Positions 16,663-25,039 of a stretch of DNA of 64,000 nt are shown here, one piece after another (position 1 is the stretch's first letter; every line of letters starts with the position of its first letter). The notes beneath the pieces were generated by a model. The model saw nothing but the letters and a program-made list of their open reading frames with translations. It searched no databases and had not been told where the DNA came from. Source of the stretch: CAYVBE01 sp964572825. GTDB taxonomy: Bacteria; Planctomycetota; Brocadiia; SM23-32. The stretch is taken from the NCBI GenBank assembly GCA_964572825.1, contig CAZNGS010000008.1:1-64000 (forward strand). The letters run 5' to 3'. Made by a program: the position numbers and the translations under genes.

Positions 16663-17624
16663 TCTCCTGCAGGGCTCCTGTCATCCCGGTAGAAGGCTGG
16701 GGATGGGCCACCGGCGGTGAACAGGACCGCGAAACGCGTGAGCAGCATGCCCAGAAGCACGTAGCCGAGTACCACCTGGAAACTGAGGAGAAACTGTCCC
16801 AGCACGCTGTTCGGGGCCGCATAGACATCGCCAAAGCCCAGCGTCGTCATGGTGACGATGGAGAAGTAGAGCGCGTAGGTGAAGCTGAAAGTCTGGCCCG
16901 GATGGTCTGCCCAAACGGCGACAACCGCGTCGGGACACGCACTGTAGGCGAGGGCAAATGCGACGGCGAGCACGGCAAACGAGATCAGGATGCGCCACGT
17001 TGAGCGGCCGTAGTCGCACATCGTCCAGAACACCCATGCCGGCAGTGCCAGCAGGGGGTGGTCGCGGTACCAGTCCTGCCAGCGGGTGCGCCGAACGTTG
17101 TATTCGAGTAGCTGCTTCAGGCCGGGCTCGACGCGCATGTCGTCCAGGGGGACGCCGGTGAAATCGGTGTTCCTGTCCACGCGATCGGTCAGGAGCAGCG
17201 TCTCCCCGTCTACCTTGCAGTACGCGCATTCTGCGCCCCGCAGGTCGCTGTTTCGCAGGTTGGCGCCGCGCAGGTCGGATTCCGGAAGCTGTGCCCCGCG
17301 CAGAGAGGCCTCCACCAGAATGGCCCCCGAGAGCCGGGCGCCCACCAGGACTGCGCCGCTCAGGTCGGCTCCCACCAGTACGGCGCTGCCCAGCCTGGCC
17401 CGGGCGAGGTTGGCCTGCCGCAGGTTGACCCGACGCAGTATGAGTCTGTCCTCGGCGGAACTCAGGTCCACACCCTGCAGCCATATCTCGGCGTCGGGAT
17501 TGGCCCGGCGCCATTCGTTCCAACGCGTGGGGTCCCCCGCCCCCATGCATTCCCTGATAAGGGCCAGTTGCTGTTGGTCCACCCGGTTCTGCCCGAGTCC
17601 CCGTGTCCGGTGATCGTGTGCCAT
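16659..17624 (-). CDS. Pentapeptide-repeat, potassium-channel-like membrane protein, 3' end altered by IS
   Basis: 321 residues. A leading region (1-60) is followed by pentapeptide repeats of A(D/N)Lxx type at about 60-130 (SGAVLVGARLSGAILVEASLRGAQL...), then a two-helix pore domain: helix near 205-230, pore loop with the filter TMTTLGFGD (about 265) and a second helix (about 285-310). TLGFGD is a variant of the TVGYGD potassium filter. The stop codon lies inside the right inverted repeat of the IS element, so the native C-terminus is probably lost or replaced from about residue 320. Both pore helices remain, so it may still work. No close partner gene; the methyltransferase gene on the same strand ends 181 bases upstream. 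Confidence 0.8.
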   Translation of the reverse strand: MAHDHRTRGLGQNRVDQQQLALIRECMGAGDPTRWNEWRRANPDAEIWLQGVDLSSAEDRLILRRVNLRQANLARARLGSAVLVGADLSGAVLVGARLSGAILVEASLRGAQLPESDLRGANLRNSDLRGAECAYCKVDGETLLLTDRVDRNTDFTGVPLDDMRVEPGLKQLLEYNVRRTRWQDWYRDHPLLALPAWVFWTMCDYGRSTWRILISFAVLAVAFALAYSACPDAVVAVWADHPGQTFSFTYALYFSIVTMTTLGFGDVYAAPNSVLGQFLLSFQVVLGYVLLGMLLTRFAVLFTAGGPSPAFYRDDRSPAGD

Positions 17625-17805
17625 TGCCGATGACCCTGCCTCGATGGGTGAGGAGGCTTGACTTTCAGGCGGTTACGGCCGGGTCGTTGCGCACCGGCCG
17701 TGCGCCCCCGGTATGTTCTGTTCACGGGGGACAGGATAGCACAGACGCAGACGCACGTGCACCTTAAACGAGCGCGTGGGACGTTCATGCCCGCTGCCCG
17801 GCGGC

Positions 17806-18423
17806 TCAGGGGGCCTGCGGGAGGCGTGCGAGCAGGAAGTAGCGGTCCTCCCGGTCCAGCAGGCGCTGGATGTGGAAGCCGTGCATCCGGAACAGACTCC
17901 GCATTTCTTTCGGCCCGGGCAGGCGGTCGGCCCCCACCGCCCCTCCCGCCTGGCGGTGGATTTCATTCACACTGTGCCTGCCGGGGCAATGCGCGACGAT
18001 CAGCCGGCCGCCGGGGCGAAGAGCAGCACGGAAAAGATCCAGCAGGGCGCCGGGCTGATCGAAGTGGGGGAAGACGTCGAAACACAGCACGATGTCGAGA
18101 GAGTCCTCGGGGAGCTCAAGCTCTTCCGCCGATTTGTGGAGGAAGGCGACGTGTGCCTCATCTACGTTACGCCGTGCCGCCTCCAGCATGCGTTCGCTGA
18201 TGTCGCAGGCGATCACGCGGCCCGAGGGCCCCACGGCCTCCGCGAGCAGGCGGGTCATCCGACCGGCTCCGCAGCCGGGCTCCAGGACGGACATGCCGGG
18301 CTCGATGCCGGCCTCACGCACGATCCAGCGGGCCACTTCCAGGGCTTCCCCGTCGAACGTCCCGTGGGCCCAGTCGGGCGCCGATGCATCGAAGAAATCT
18401 CTTTTCCCTTTGCTGGGTGCCAT
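17806..18423 (-). CDS. Class I SAM-dependent methyltransferase
   Basis: 205 residues with the Rossmann methyltransferase motifs: motif I VLEPGCGAGRMTRLLA, acidic D in VIACDISERMLEAA, then LDIVLCFDVFPHF and LRPGGRLIVAH. It is the last gene of the TonB/ABC metal uptake operon: its ATG lies four bases after the permease stop, and its ribosome site (AGGAG) overlaps the permease end, so co-expression is close to certain. The substrate is unknown. Given the context, modification of a metal-binding small molecule, or an unrelated housekeeping role, are both possible. The sequence does not show similarity to corrin or siroheme methyltransferases. Confidence 0.85.
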   Translation of the reverse strand: MAPSKGKRDFFDASAPDWAHGTFDGEALEVARWIVREAGIEPGMSVLEPGCGAGRMTRLLAEAVGPSGRVIACDISERMLEAARRNVDEAHVAFLHKSAEELELPEDSLDIVLCFDVFPHFDQPGALLDLFRAALRPGGRLIVAHCPGRHSVNEIHRQAGGAVGADRLPGPKEMRSLFRMHGFHIQRLLDREDRYFLLARLPQAP

Positions 18424-18427
18424 AGCG

Positions 18428-19228
18428 TCAGTGCTCCTTTGGGGTCAGCAGGGCCGAGGCGGCGAATATAGCACTGGACACGATGACGATACTCGCCCCC
18501 GTGGGGGTATTGAGCACGTAGGAGATGGCGAGGCCGCCCAGGGCTGCCGCCGCGCCCAGGACCGCGCTCAGCCAGACCGAGGTCCGATACCGGTGGGTCA
18601 GACGGCAGGCCGCCGCCGGCGGCGCCACCAGGAGGCTGAACAGCATCAGCCCGCCGACCGCCTCCAGGTTGACCGTGACCACCAGGCCCGAGACGACCAG
18701 AAGCATGTAATAGACCAGCCCCTCCCGGATGCCGCTCGAGGCGGCTATGGCGCGGCTGAACAGGATGGCCTTAAGCTCCTTGCCGAAGCAGACCGCGAAG
18801 AGGGCGGCCAGCAGGGCGGCGACGCCGACCCACAGCACCTGTGCGGGGGAGACCAGCAGGATGTTGCCCCAGATCAGCCCCAGCACCTCGGTCCGGGCCC
18901 CTCGGGTTAGCCCGATCCCGATGAATGCAAGGCCCATGATAAAGGAAAACAGGATGCCCATTGAGACGTTCAGGTCCAGGCGCATGCGTTCGGCCAGGTA
19001 GCCCACCAGGAAAGAGACGACGATGGCGGCGCCGAACGCCACGGGCCAGACCGGCAGCTCGAACAGGTGGGCGAACACGGCCCCGGCCATGGCGGCATGG
19101 GAGAGGCACACGCCCATGAAGGGCAGGCGCAGGTTCGACAGGTAATAGCCGGACAGCGAGCAGCCCGCCCCGCCCAGCACGGCCGCCGCGATTATGGTGC
19201 CGAACAGGGCCAGGGCTTCAGGCGTCAT
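18428..19228 (-). CDS. Metal ABC transporter permease (ZnuB/TroC family)
   Basis: 266 residues with seven to eight membrane helices, the ABC-3 family permease for Zn, Mn or Fe. Family segments: GCSLSGYYLSNLRLPFMGVCLSHAAMAGAVFAHL near the start and GLVVTVNLEAVGGLMLFSLLVAPPAAACRL near 190-220. The ATG at 19228 overlaps the ATPase stop by 11 bases, indicating coupled translation. It forms the channel for the metal delivered by the lipoprotein at 20005-20874. Confidence 0.93.
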   Translation of the reverse strand: MTPEALALFGTIIAAAVLGGAGCSLSGYYLSNLRLPFMGVCLSHAAMAGAVFAHLFELPVWPVAFGAAIVVSFLVGYLAERMRLDLNVSMGILFSFIMGLAFIGIGLTRGARTEVLGLIWGNILLVSPAQVLWVGVAALLAALFAVCFGKELKAILFSRAIAASSGIREGLVYYMLLVVSGLVVTVNLEAVGGLMLFSLLVAPPAAACRLTHRYRTSVWLSAVLGAAAALGGLAISYVLNTPTGASIVIVSSAIFAASALLTPKEH

Positions 19229-20024
19229 GCAGTGCCTCCCCGGCGAAGACGTGATATCGCCCGTGCCGGCGTTCTACCTGGACCTCCATGCCGTAGAGCG
19301 AAAGAAGCACCTCCGGGACCACGACCTCGTCCGGTGGCCCGAGGGCCTGCCGCTCTCCACCTGCCAGAACCAGGATCCGGTCACACGAGGGCGGCAGCAG
19401 GGACAGGTCGTGTGTGACCAGCAGGATGGTGAGGCCGGTTTCGGCGGCGACTTCCTCGATAAGCGATATCAGGGTCTCCTGCCAGTAGAGGTCCAGGTTG
19501 GCAGTGGGTTCGTCCAGCAGGAGCATCTCGGGCTGTTGGGCCAGGGCGCGGGCGAGCTGGACCTTGCGCTGCTGGCCGCCGGAGAGTTCTGCGTAGGGGC
19601 GCTCGGCCAGCTCGCTCAATCCCATCCGTTCTATCCACGCGGAGACGACCCGGTGATCGTCTGCCCCCGGAGAGCGCAACAGGCCCGCCCGCCCGGCGCG
19701 GGATATGTCCACCACCTCGCGCACGGTCAGCGGTACCCCGCCCGGACCGAAATGGAGCTGGGGCAGGTAGGCCACGCGGGTGCGGAAGCGCGCCAGCTCT
19801 CTGCCTCGCAGGGCGGTGGGGTTCTCGCCGAGTACGGTGAGCCCGCCGGGGCTCACCAGACACATGCCCAGCAGGGCGCGCAGCAGAGTGGTCTTCCCGG
19901 CGCCGTTCGGGCCGATGATGCCGACCAGCTCCCCGGTCCGGACGGAGAACGTGACATCCCGCAGGATGGAGTTCCCGCCCAGGTGGACGTTCACGCTTTC
20001 CAGCTCAACGGCCTTCGCGGGCAT
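19218..20024 (-). CDS. Metal ABC transporter ATP-binding protein (ZnuC family)
   Basis: 268 residues with intact motifs: Walker A GPNGAGKTTLL (38-48), signature LSGGQQRKVQLARAL, Walker B LLLDEPTANLD and switch His in LLVTHDLSLLP. The start at 20024 is taken because the conserved domain begins there (VELESVNVHLGG) and it overlaps the substrate-binding protein gene by 20 bases. It energises the permease at 18428-19228. Similar to ZnuC/TroB; which metal is carried is decided by the binding protein, not by this subunit. Confidence 0.93.
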   Translation of the reverse strand: MPAKAVELESVNVHLGGNSILRDVTFSVRTGELVGIIGPNGAGKTTLLRALLGMCLVSPGGLTVLGENPTALRGRELARFRTRVAYLPQLHFGPGGVPLTVREVVDISRAGRAGLLRSPGADDHRVVSAWIERMGLSELAERPYAELSGGQQRKVQLARALAQQPEMLLLDEPTANLDLYWQETLISLIEEVAAETGLTILLVTHDLSLLPPSCDRILVLAGGERQALGPPDEVVVPEVLLSLYGMEVQVERRHGRYHVFAGEALHDA

Positions 20025-20874
20025 GGCAGGTCTCGAGGAGTTTGCTGACGTTGCCTTCCAGCAGGTGGGGGTACGCATCCGGGCGATGGGGTTCGAGGGG
20101 AAAGTTGCTCAGCAGGGCCAGCGGCACGCCGAGTGCGCGGGCCACCGGCTCCCCCTCGCGGGTGCCGCGCTGCAGGTTGCCGACCACGGCCACCGCTCCG
20201 GCCTTCCGGCCGCGGGCGATCAGTTCCTGCAGCTCGCGAAGCCCCATCTCCTCCGCCCGGTCGAACCGACCCACCACCCGCATGCCCAGCCAGCGGCAGA
20301 ACTCCTCCTGGAAGGTGGAGGCTACCACTGGCAGCCCGGCCAGGGGCGCGGCGCGCCGGCGTATTTCGGCGGATGTGCGGGCTATCGAATCCCGCAAGCG
20401 GTTCAGCCTCCGGTTCACCCGGGGCCGCAGCTCCGGGAAGAGGGCGCAGAGGCTCTCCGTTGCGTCTTCGCAGAGCGCCAGGTAGTTCTCGGGAATGGTC
20501 TGTGGCCCGGCGGTGGTCAGCTCGACGACGGTGCGTGCCTCCCCCGAGGCTTTCAGCTTCTCGTCGAGATGGGCCTGGTAGTCGTGCCGGAAGAGGGTCC
20601 GGCTGCGGAGGATGGCCCGGAAGTCGGCCGGCTTCAGGTCGAAGTGGCCGGGGCACTGACCGGGCGGGGCCAGGAGGTGGACCTCCAGGCTTTCTCCCGC
20701 CAGCGACTGGAGTGCGCAGGCAATCATCGAGGTCCCGGCGACCACGCCGTGGCGTGCCCGCGCCGATGCGCCGGTTCGGCGGTTCCCCGCGGCATGATGC
20801 CACATGGCCAGCCCACTGCCGCAGGCCAGCAGGGCGATCAACACGACCACCGTCCAACTCCTTCGAGAACGCAT
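20005..20874 (-). CDS. Metal ABC transporter substrate-binding lipoprotein (ZnuA-like, divergent)
   Basis: 289 residues. A lipobox (LIALLAC, Cys18 of this start) follows a basic N-terminus, so it should be lipid-anchored in the periplasm. Cluster A-1 type fold segments include PGHFDLKPADFRAIL (usual site of the first His ligand), ENYLALCEDAT and LPVVASTFQEEFCRWLGMRVVG. Several ligand positions differ from ZnuA: the SxxF-Y/H region has CRWLG, and the His-rich loop of zinc ZnuA proteins is absent. So the metal could be Zn, Mn or something else. ATG at 20874 is preceded by GAGGAGG. It starts 14 bases after the TonB receptor stop, second gene of the operon. Confidence 0.82.
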   Translation of the reverse strand: MRSRRSWTVVVLIALLACGSGLAMWHHAAGNRRTGASARARHGVVAGTSMIACALQSLAGESLEVHLLAPPGQCPGHFDLKPADFRAILRSRTLFRHDYQAHLDEKLKASGEARTVVELTTAGPQTIPENYLALCEDATESLCALFPELRPRVNRRLNRLRDSIARTSAEIRRRAAPLAGLPVVASTFQEEFCRWLGMRVVGRFDRAEEMGLRELQELIARGRKAGAVAVVGNLQRGTREGEPVARALGVPLALLSNFPLEPHRPDAYPHLLEGNVSKLLETCHAREGR

Positions 20875-20888
20875 CTTGACCTCCTCGC

Positions 20889-22841
20889 TCAAAACCTGAG
20901 ATCCAACCCGGTCATAACCGTCGCGCCGGGCATGGGATAGCCGTCCCTGTACTCGTAGTCCTGGTCGAAGATGTTTTCGACCGCTGCGAACACCTTTCCC
21001 TGGAATTTCCCATCCGCCGGCGACACGTCATAGGACACCTTTCCGTTGAACAGCCAGTAGCCGTCCACTTCCACCGACGGGCCGGGGAAGCGGGGATTGT
21101 CGGTGAAAAAGTCGGACACGTACTGGCCGTCCACATCCAGTTGCCAGCGCTCGGCGAACCGGTGGCTCAGCCCGGCGCTGAGGGATCGTTTCGGCGCGTA
21201 GGGCATATTGCGCGGTTCGATGTCGGTCAGGAACGTGGCGCCCAGAAAGGCGGTCCAATCATCCGCCGGCGTCAGTTCCATCGAGAGCTCAAAGCCGTGG
21301 GTCTTGAAATCGCCGATGTTCTGGAAATGCGGGGGAGGGGGAGGGGGTGGCACGAAGCGTATCCTGTCCTCGCCGTTGTTCCAGAAGGCCACCGCTCGGG
21401 CCTTCGCCGCGGGGCAAAGGCGGTGCGAGAGGCCCACCTCGTAGTGGTCCATCAGCTCGGGGTCCAGGTCTTTCCACGCATCCGGAGCGCCCCAGGAGCT
21501 TTCGGACATGAACACGGCGTAGACCCCCGGGTAGTTCAGGCCGCGGCTGTAGCCGGCGTGGAGCTCTGTCTCGCCCCGGCCGGCGACCAGGCCGAACTGC
21601 GGCGCCCACACCTCCCGGAATTCGTCGTGGGAGTTGTAGCGCACCCCGGCGCTGGGGATGAGGTGCCACCCCTCCCGCTCGCCGAACAGGTGGCTGAGGC
21701 CAGTATAGGGGCTGAGGATGTGGAAGAACTCCCTGGAATCCTGGAAACGGTCCCCGGAGGGACGCTTTTCGATGAACCGGCCGCCGATGTTGTCCCAGTC
21801 GAAACCCAGCACCACTTCGCCGCCCGGCCACGGCCACAGGACCTGCCTCGCCCTCAGGCCGTAGTTGTCGTGGTCGGTGACGCTGTCGAAGGGCTCGGTG
21901 TCGAACTGCTCCCAGTCGGCGTGCAGGTTGTCCCAGTAGAGCTTGATATGGCCGCGCCCTCCGGGGTAATCATTGGAGAGGGTGAAAATGTGCATGTCGT
22001 CCCGCGTTTTGTAGAGCCCGCGCACCGGGGGAGGGAAGTCCTCATGGCCGGGATCTTCCGCCCGGTTGTTGCTGTGAAGGAAGGCGTAACTGAGGCTCCA
22101 GTGCTCCGAGAGGGCGTAGCCCAGGCGCAGGTAGTAGTTTTCCAGCCGGCCGGCGGAATGCTCCCGGTGGCCGTCGGAGCGCTTAATGGACTGGACGAGG
22201 TAGTAGTCCCACGGCCCGACGCGGCCGCCGTGCTCGAACGTTTCGAAAAAGCTCTCGTGCATGCCCGCGGCCCCGAAGATGCGTGTCTCGAAACCCGGCT
22301 CGCGGCGCCGTTTCAGCACCAGGTCGAAGGCACCGTAGCCCATGTTCCCGAAAAGGAGCGGGTTGGGCCCCTTGTGGACGTCGATGCGCTCGGCGTTGTC
22401 GATGTTCAGCACATCCATCAGCGGATGGCTCCAGACCCCGACGGTTTTGGGAATGCCGTCGATCATGGTGATCACGCCGCCGCCGGGGCGTGCGCCGCCC
22501 ATGCCGCGCACGAAGACGGCGCCTCCCTCCCGGCCTCCGTAGCTGCCCACCAGGTTATAGCGCGAGATGCTGACGCCGGGCACGCGGCGCACCGCCGAGG
22601 GCAGGTCCTGCGCGTTCAGCGCCTCCATCTGCTGTTCGGAGACGGTGGACACCTGCGTGCCGTAGCGCGTGGTGACCGTCGGTTCCACCACGGGCGTCGC
22701 CATCACCTCCACCTCGCCCAGCTCCACCTCCTCGGTCGGCGTGTCGGCGGTGGGTTGCTCCTCCGCCACGCATACGGCGCCCACAATCACTGCCAGCAGG
22801 GCCAAGAGGCCCGCAATGCGTCCTGCGCGTGCTGATGCCAT
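20889..22841 (-). CDS. TonB-dependent outer-membrane receptor, probable metal or metal-chelate importer
   Basis: 650 residues. Signal peptide 1-26 (LLALLAVIVGAVCVA), a TonB box-like stretch (EVELGEVEVMATPV), plug domain (about 55-170; LPSAVRRVPGVSISRYN, VFVRGMGGARPGGGVITMIDGIPK, VHKGPNPLLFGN) and a 22-strand barrel ending GATVMTGLDLRF with terminal Phe. An odd run of eight prolines (FVPPPPPPPHF) lies in a predicted loop near 515. The ATG at 22841 has GGAAGGAG; longer upstream frames do not start with a signal peptide. First gene of an operon with ZnuA-, ZnuC-, ZnuB-like proteins and a methyltransferase, so the cargo is likely zinc, another divalent metal or a chelate. Confidence 0.92.
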   Translation of the reverse strand: MASARAGRIAGLLALLAVIVGAVCVAEEQPTADTPTEEVELGEVEVMATPVVEPTVTTRYGTQVSTVSEQQMEALNAQDLPSAVRRVPGVSISRYNLVGSYGGREGGAVFVRGMGGARPGGGVITMIDGIPKTVGVWSHPLMDVLNIDNAERIDVHKGPNPLLFGNMGYGAFDLVLKRRREPGFETRIFGAAGMHESFFETFEHGGRVGPWDYYLVQSIKRSDGHREHSAGRLENYYLRLGYALSEHWSLSYAFLHSNNRAEDPGHEDFPPPVRGLYKTRDDMHIFTLSNDYPGGRGHIKLYWDNLHADWEQFDTEPFDSVTDHDNYGLRARQVLWPWPGGEVVLGFDWDNIGGRFIEKRPSGDRFQDSREFFHILSPYTGLSHLFGEREGWHLIPSAGVRYNSHDEFREVWAPQFGLVAGRGETELHAGYSRGLNYPGVYAVFMSESSWGAPDAWKDLDPELMDHYEVGLSHRLCPAAKARAVAFWNNGEDRIRFVPPPPPPPHFQNIGDFKTHGFELSMELTPADDWTAFLGATFLTDIEPRNMPYAPKRSLSAGLSHRFAERWQLDVDGQYVSDFFTDNPRFPGPSVEVDGYWLFNGKVSYDVSPADGKFQGKVFAAVENIFDQDYEYRDGYPMPGATVMTGLDLRF

Positions 22842-22987
22842 TGCTGCTCCTTCCGGGTGGTCCGGTTCCACGGATTGACGCTTGGCCACCCGACGCGTAC
22901 AATGGTAGCTGCCGGGTGGAACTTCACCTGGCCGGGGGGAGCGGTCCAAGGCCAGAGAGTTCGCCGACTGCTCCCCCGCCTTCCTGC
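22842..22987 (-). promoter_or_regulatory. Structured 5' leader of the TonB receptor mRNA
   Basis: Between the receptor start and a possible -10 (TATTAC, 22994-22999 on the minus strand) the transcript could fold: 8-bp arms GGGGGAGC / GCTCCCCC at 22935-22942 and 22970-22977, and a smaller hairpin at 22915-22928. A cobalamin riboswitch was considered but the GCCACTG B12-box equivalent is absent. No -35 is convincing. Nothing else is seen in the 367-base gap 22842-23208 apart from this, the dyad at 22999-23015 and the ClC promoter. Confidence 0.3.
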
Positions 22988-22998
22988 CGTCTTGTAAT

Positions 22999-23015
22999 AC
23001 GAACCATTAATTCGT
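22999..23015. promoter_or_regulatory. AT-rich dyad at the TonB operon promoter
   Basis: ACGAA-N7-TTCGT, a perfect 5-bp dyad overlapping the likely -10/-35 spacer of the receptor operon in otherwise GC-rich DNA. Position suits a repressor such as a Fur/Zur-type regulator, though it does not match a textbook Fur or Zur box. Confidence 0.35.
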
Positions 23016-23126
23016 GCCACGCACCCGTGCCCGGTCGACCGTTCAGGGTAGCACGAATACCAAAAAGGTAACAACACTCCGGGCCCCTGTCAACCGTAGA
23101 CGGTGGAAAATCCCGGCGCGGGGGAG

Positions 23127-23157
23127 TTGGGAGCCGGGGTGCGCCGTGTGCTATAAT
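23127..23157 (+). promoter_or_regulatory. Possible sigma-70 promoter for ClC gene
   Basis: A perfect TATAAT at 23152-23157 with only a weak TTGGGA (23127-23132) 19 bases upstream. Transcription would begin near 23164, which supports the GTG at 23209 as the start codon over longer upstream frames. Confidence 0.5.
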
Positions 23158-23208
23158 CCCGCGCGAGCCGTGCCAGAGGATAGCAAGGCGTTTGGCAGGG
23201 GGTTGCGG

Positions 23209-24987
23209 GTGAAGAGGGCCGGGCAACTGCTGCGGAAGATCGTCCCGCCGCGGGCCGAGACGTGGGCCGTGGGCACCACCATCGTGCTGGCGGGCCTGGT
23301 GGGGGTGGTGGCCGCGCTGCTGGCGCTGCTGCTGGGGGCGATGATCTCGCTGTTGAACCGGTACTGCTTCTTCGGCTTCGGCCGGGGGGAGATCACCGGC
23401 GCCGGAGCCTGGCGTTACGGCGTCATCCTCCTGCCGGCGGCCGTCTTCCTGGTGGTGGCCTACTGCCTGCACCGCTGGGCGCCGGAGGTCTCACGCACCG
23501 GCATAAGCCAGGTGATGAGCGCCGTGGGGCGGGCGGGCGGCTTCATCCGCAGACGGGTGGTTTTGCTCAAGCCCCTGATGACGGCCCTGTGCATAGGCGT
23601 CGGGGCACCGCTGGGGATGGAGGGTCCGGTGGTGCATACGGGCGCGGCGGTGGGCAGTCTGGTGGGGGAGCGGTTCAAGATGGGGGTGGGCAACATCCGC
23701 ATCCTGGTGGCCGCGGGGGCGGCGGCCGGCCTGGCGGCCAAGTACGGCGCGCCGATCGGGGGCGCGGTGTTCAGCGCCGAGCTCATACTGGGCAGCGCCA
23801 GCACGGCGGCGCTACTGCCGCTGATCGTGGCCTCTTTCCTGGCGGTGCTCACCCGCAACGCCGTGCTGGGGGGCGTGCCGGAGTACCGCATTCCCGCGGA
23901 GTCGCTGGATTTCTCGGCGCTGGACTACGGCATGTTCGTGCTGCTGGGGCTGGCTTGCGGGCTGGCCGCCGCATATTTCATCAAGGTGTTGTTCGCCACG
24001 GAAGACCTCATGGATCGGCTTTTCTCCCACTGGTGGGGGAAGGCGCTGTTCGGCGGTTTGCTGGTGGGGGTGGCGGGATTTCTGCTGCCCGATCTGCTGG
24101 GCACCGGCGGGAATGTGATCCAGACGCTGCTGGAGAGGCCGTCCTACTCCCTGCGTATGCTGCTGCTGTTCATCCTGCTGAAGCCGCTGCTTTGCGCCAC
24201 TGCCCTGGGATCGGGTGCCAGCGGGGGGATATTCGCGCCGTCCCTGTTCACCGGCGCCGCCCTGGGCGCGTTGGTTGCCCGGGTCGGTTCGGGCTGGCTG
24301 GGGCTGCCGCTTGGCCCGGAGGGCGCGTACGCCCTGGTGGGCATGGCGGCAGTGATGGGCGCGGTGATGCGGGCGCCGCTGCAGGCCATCCTGGTGGCCT
24401 TCGAGCTGACGCACAGCTACGCGGCGGTGCCGGCGTTGATGATCGGGTGTGTGCTGAGCCTGAAGCTCTCGGAGGTGTTCGAGCCGGAGTCGGCCTTCAC
24501 CCGCTGGCTGGTGAGGCAGGGCGAGCGGATCGGCCGCGGGATGGACTTCGCGTTGCTGGACGGCACGCTGGTGCGGGACATAATGGACCGGGAGTTCGTG
24601 GCCCTGCCCGCCGACTCGCCCATCAGTGAGATCGGTCCCCTGGTGCGGGCTTCGGAGAACCGGACTTTCCCGGTCGTGGACGGGGAAGGCGACTACGCGG
24701 GGCTGGTGATGCTGGCCAGCTTGATGGCCGGCGGCGCGCGCGCGGCGAGCGGACGGGAATGCCCCGGGGTGGGCGATCTGATGGAACCGGAGAGGGTATG
24801 TCTGCAGCCCGACGATTCACTGGCCAGGGCGTGGCGCACCATGGGCAACTACGACTACGACTGCCTGCCCGTGTGCCGGCGCAGGGGGGCGGGGCTGGAG
24901 ATAGTGGGCATCTGCGAGAAGGAGGCCATCGTGGAGATGCACGACCGGCAGGCCTTCATCCGGCTCAGCCGCGGTCTGCCGCGCTGA
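23209..24987 (+). CDS. ClC-family chloride channel/transporter with CBS domains
   Basis: 592 residues from the GTG at 23209, picked because AGGGGG lies 6 bases before it and a perfect TATAAT lies about 50 bases before it. The ClC membrane domain covers about 15-435 with the anion-path motifs: GMEGP (external gating Glu), GSGASGGIFAPS (GxFxP) and a run of broken helices. The proton-pathway pair EE of E. coli ClC aligns with FSAELIL, so the internal proton Glu appears to be Leu, as in channels rather than antiporters. Two C-terminal CBS domains follow (VRDIMDREFVALPAD..., VGDLMEPERVCLQPDDS...), which usually bind adenine nucleotides. Divergent from the TonB operon. Confidence 0.9.
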   Translation: MKRAGQLLRKIVPPRAETWAVGTTIVLAGLVGVVAALLALLLGAMISLLNRYCFFGFGRGEITGAGAWRYGVILLPAAVFLVVAYCLHRWAPEVSRTGISQVMSAVGRAGGFIRRRVVLLKPLMTALCIGVGAPLGMEGPVVHTGAAVGSLVGERFKMGVGNIRILVAAGAAAGLAAKYGAPIGGAVFSAELILGSASTAALLPLIVASFLAVLTRNAVLGGVPEYRIPAESLDFSALDYGMFVLLGLACGLAAAYFIKVLFATEDLMDRLFSHWWGKALFGGLLVGVAGFLLPDLLGTGGNVIQTLLERPSYSLRMLLLFILLKPLLCATALGSGASGGIFAPSLFTGAALGALVARVGSGWLGLPLGPEGAYALVGMAAVMGAVMRAPLQAILVAFELTHSYAAVPALMIGCVLSLKLSEVFEPESAFTRWLVRQGERIGRGMDFALLDGTLVRDIMDREFVALPADSPISEIGPLVRASENRTFPVVDGEGDYAGLVMLASLMAGGARAASGRECPGVGDLMEPERVCLQPDDSLARAWRTMGNYDYDCLPVCRRRGAGLEIVGICEKEAIVEMHDRQAFIRLSRGLPR

Positions 24988-25039
24988 ATGGGACGGACGG
25001 GGGGAGCCGAAAGGTCGGATACGGACCGGGAGGAGGTTG

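Noticed and set aside
22842..23015. Cobalamin riboswitch upstream of the TonB receptor
   Set aside because: The conserved GCCACTG-type B12 box and neighbouring motifs are not present on the minus strand of this leader.
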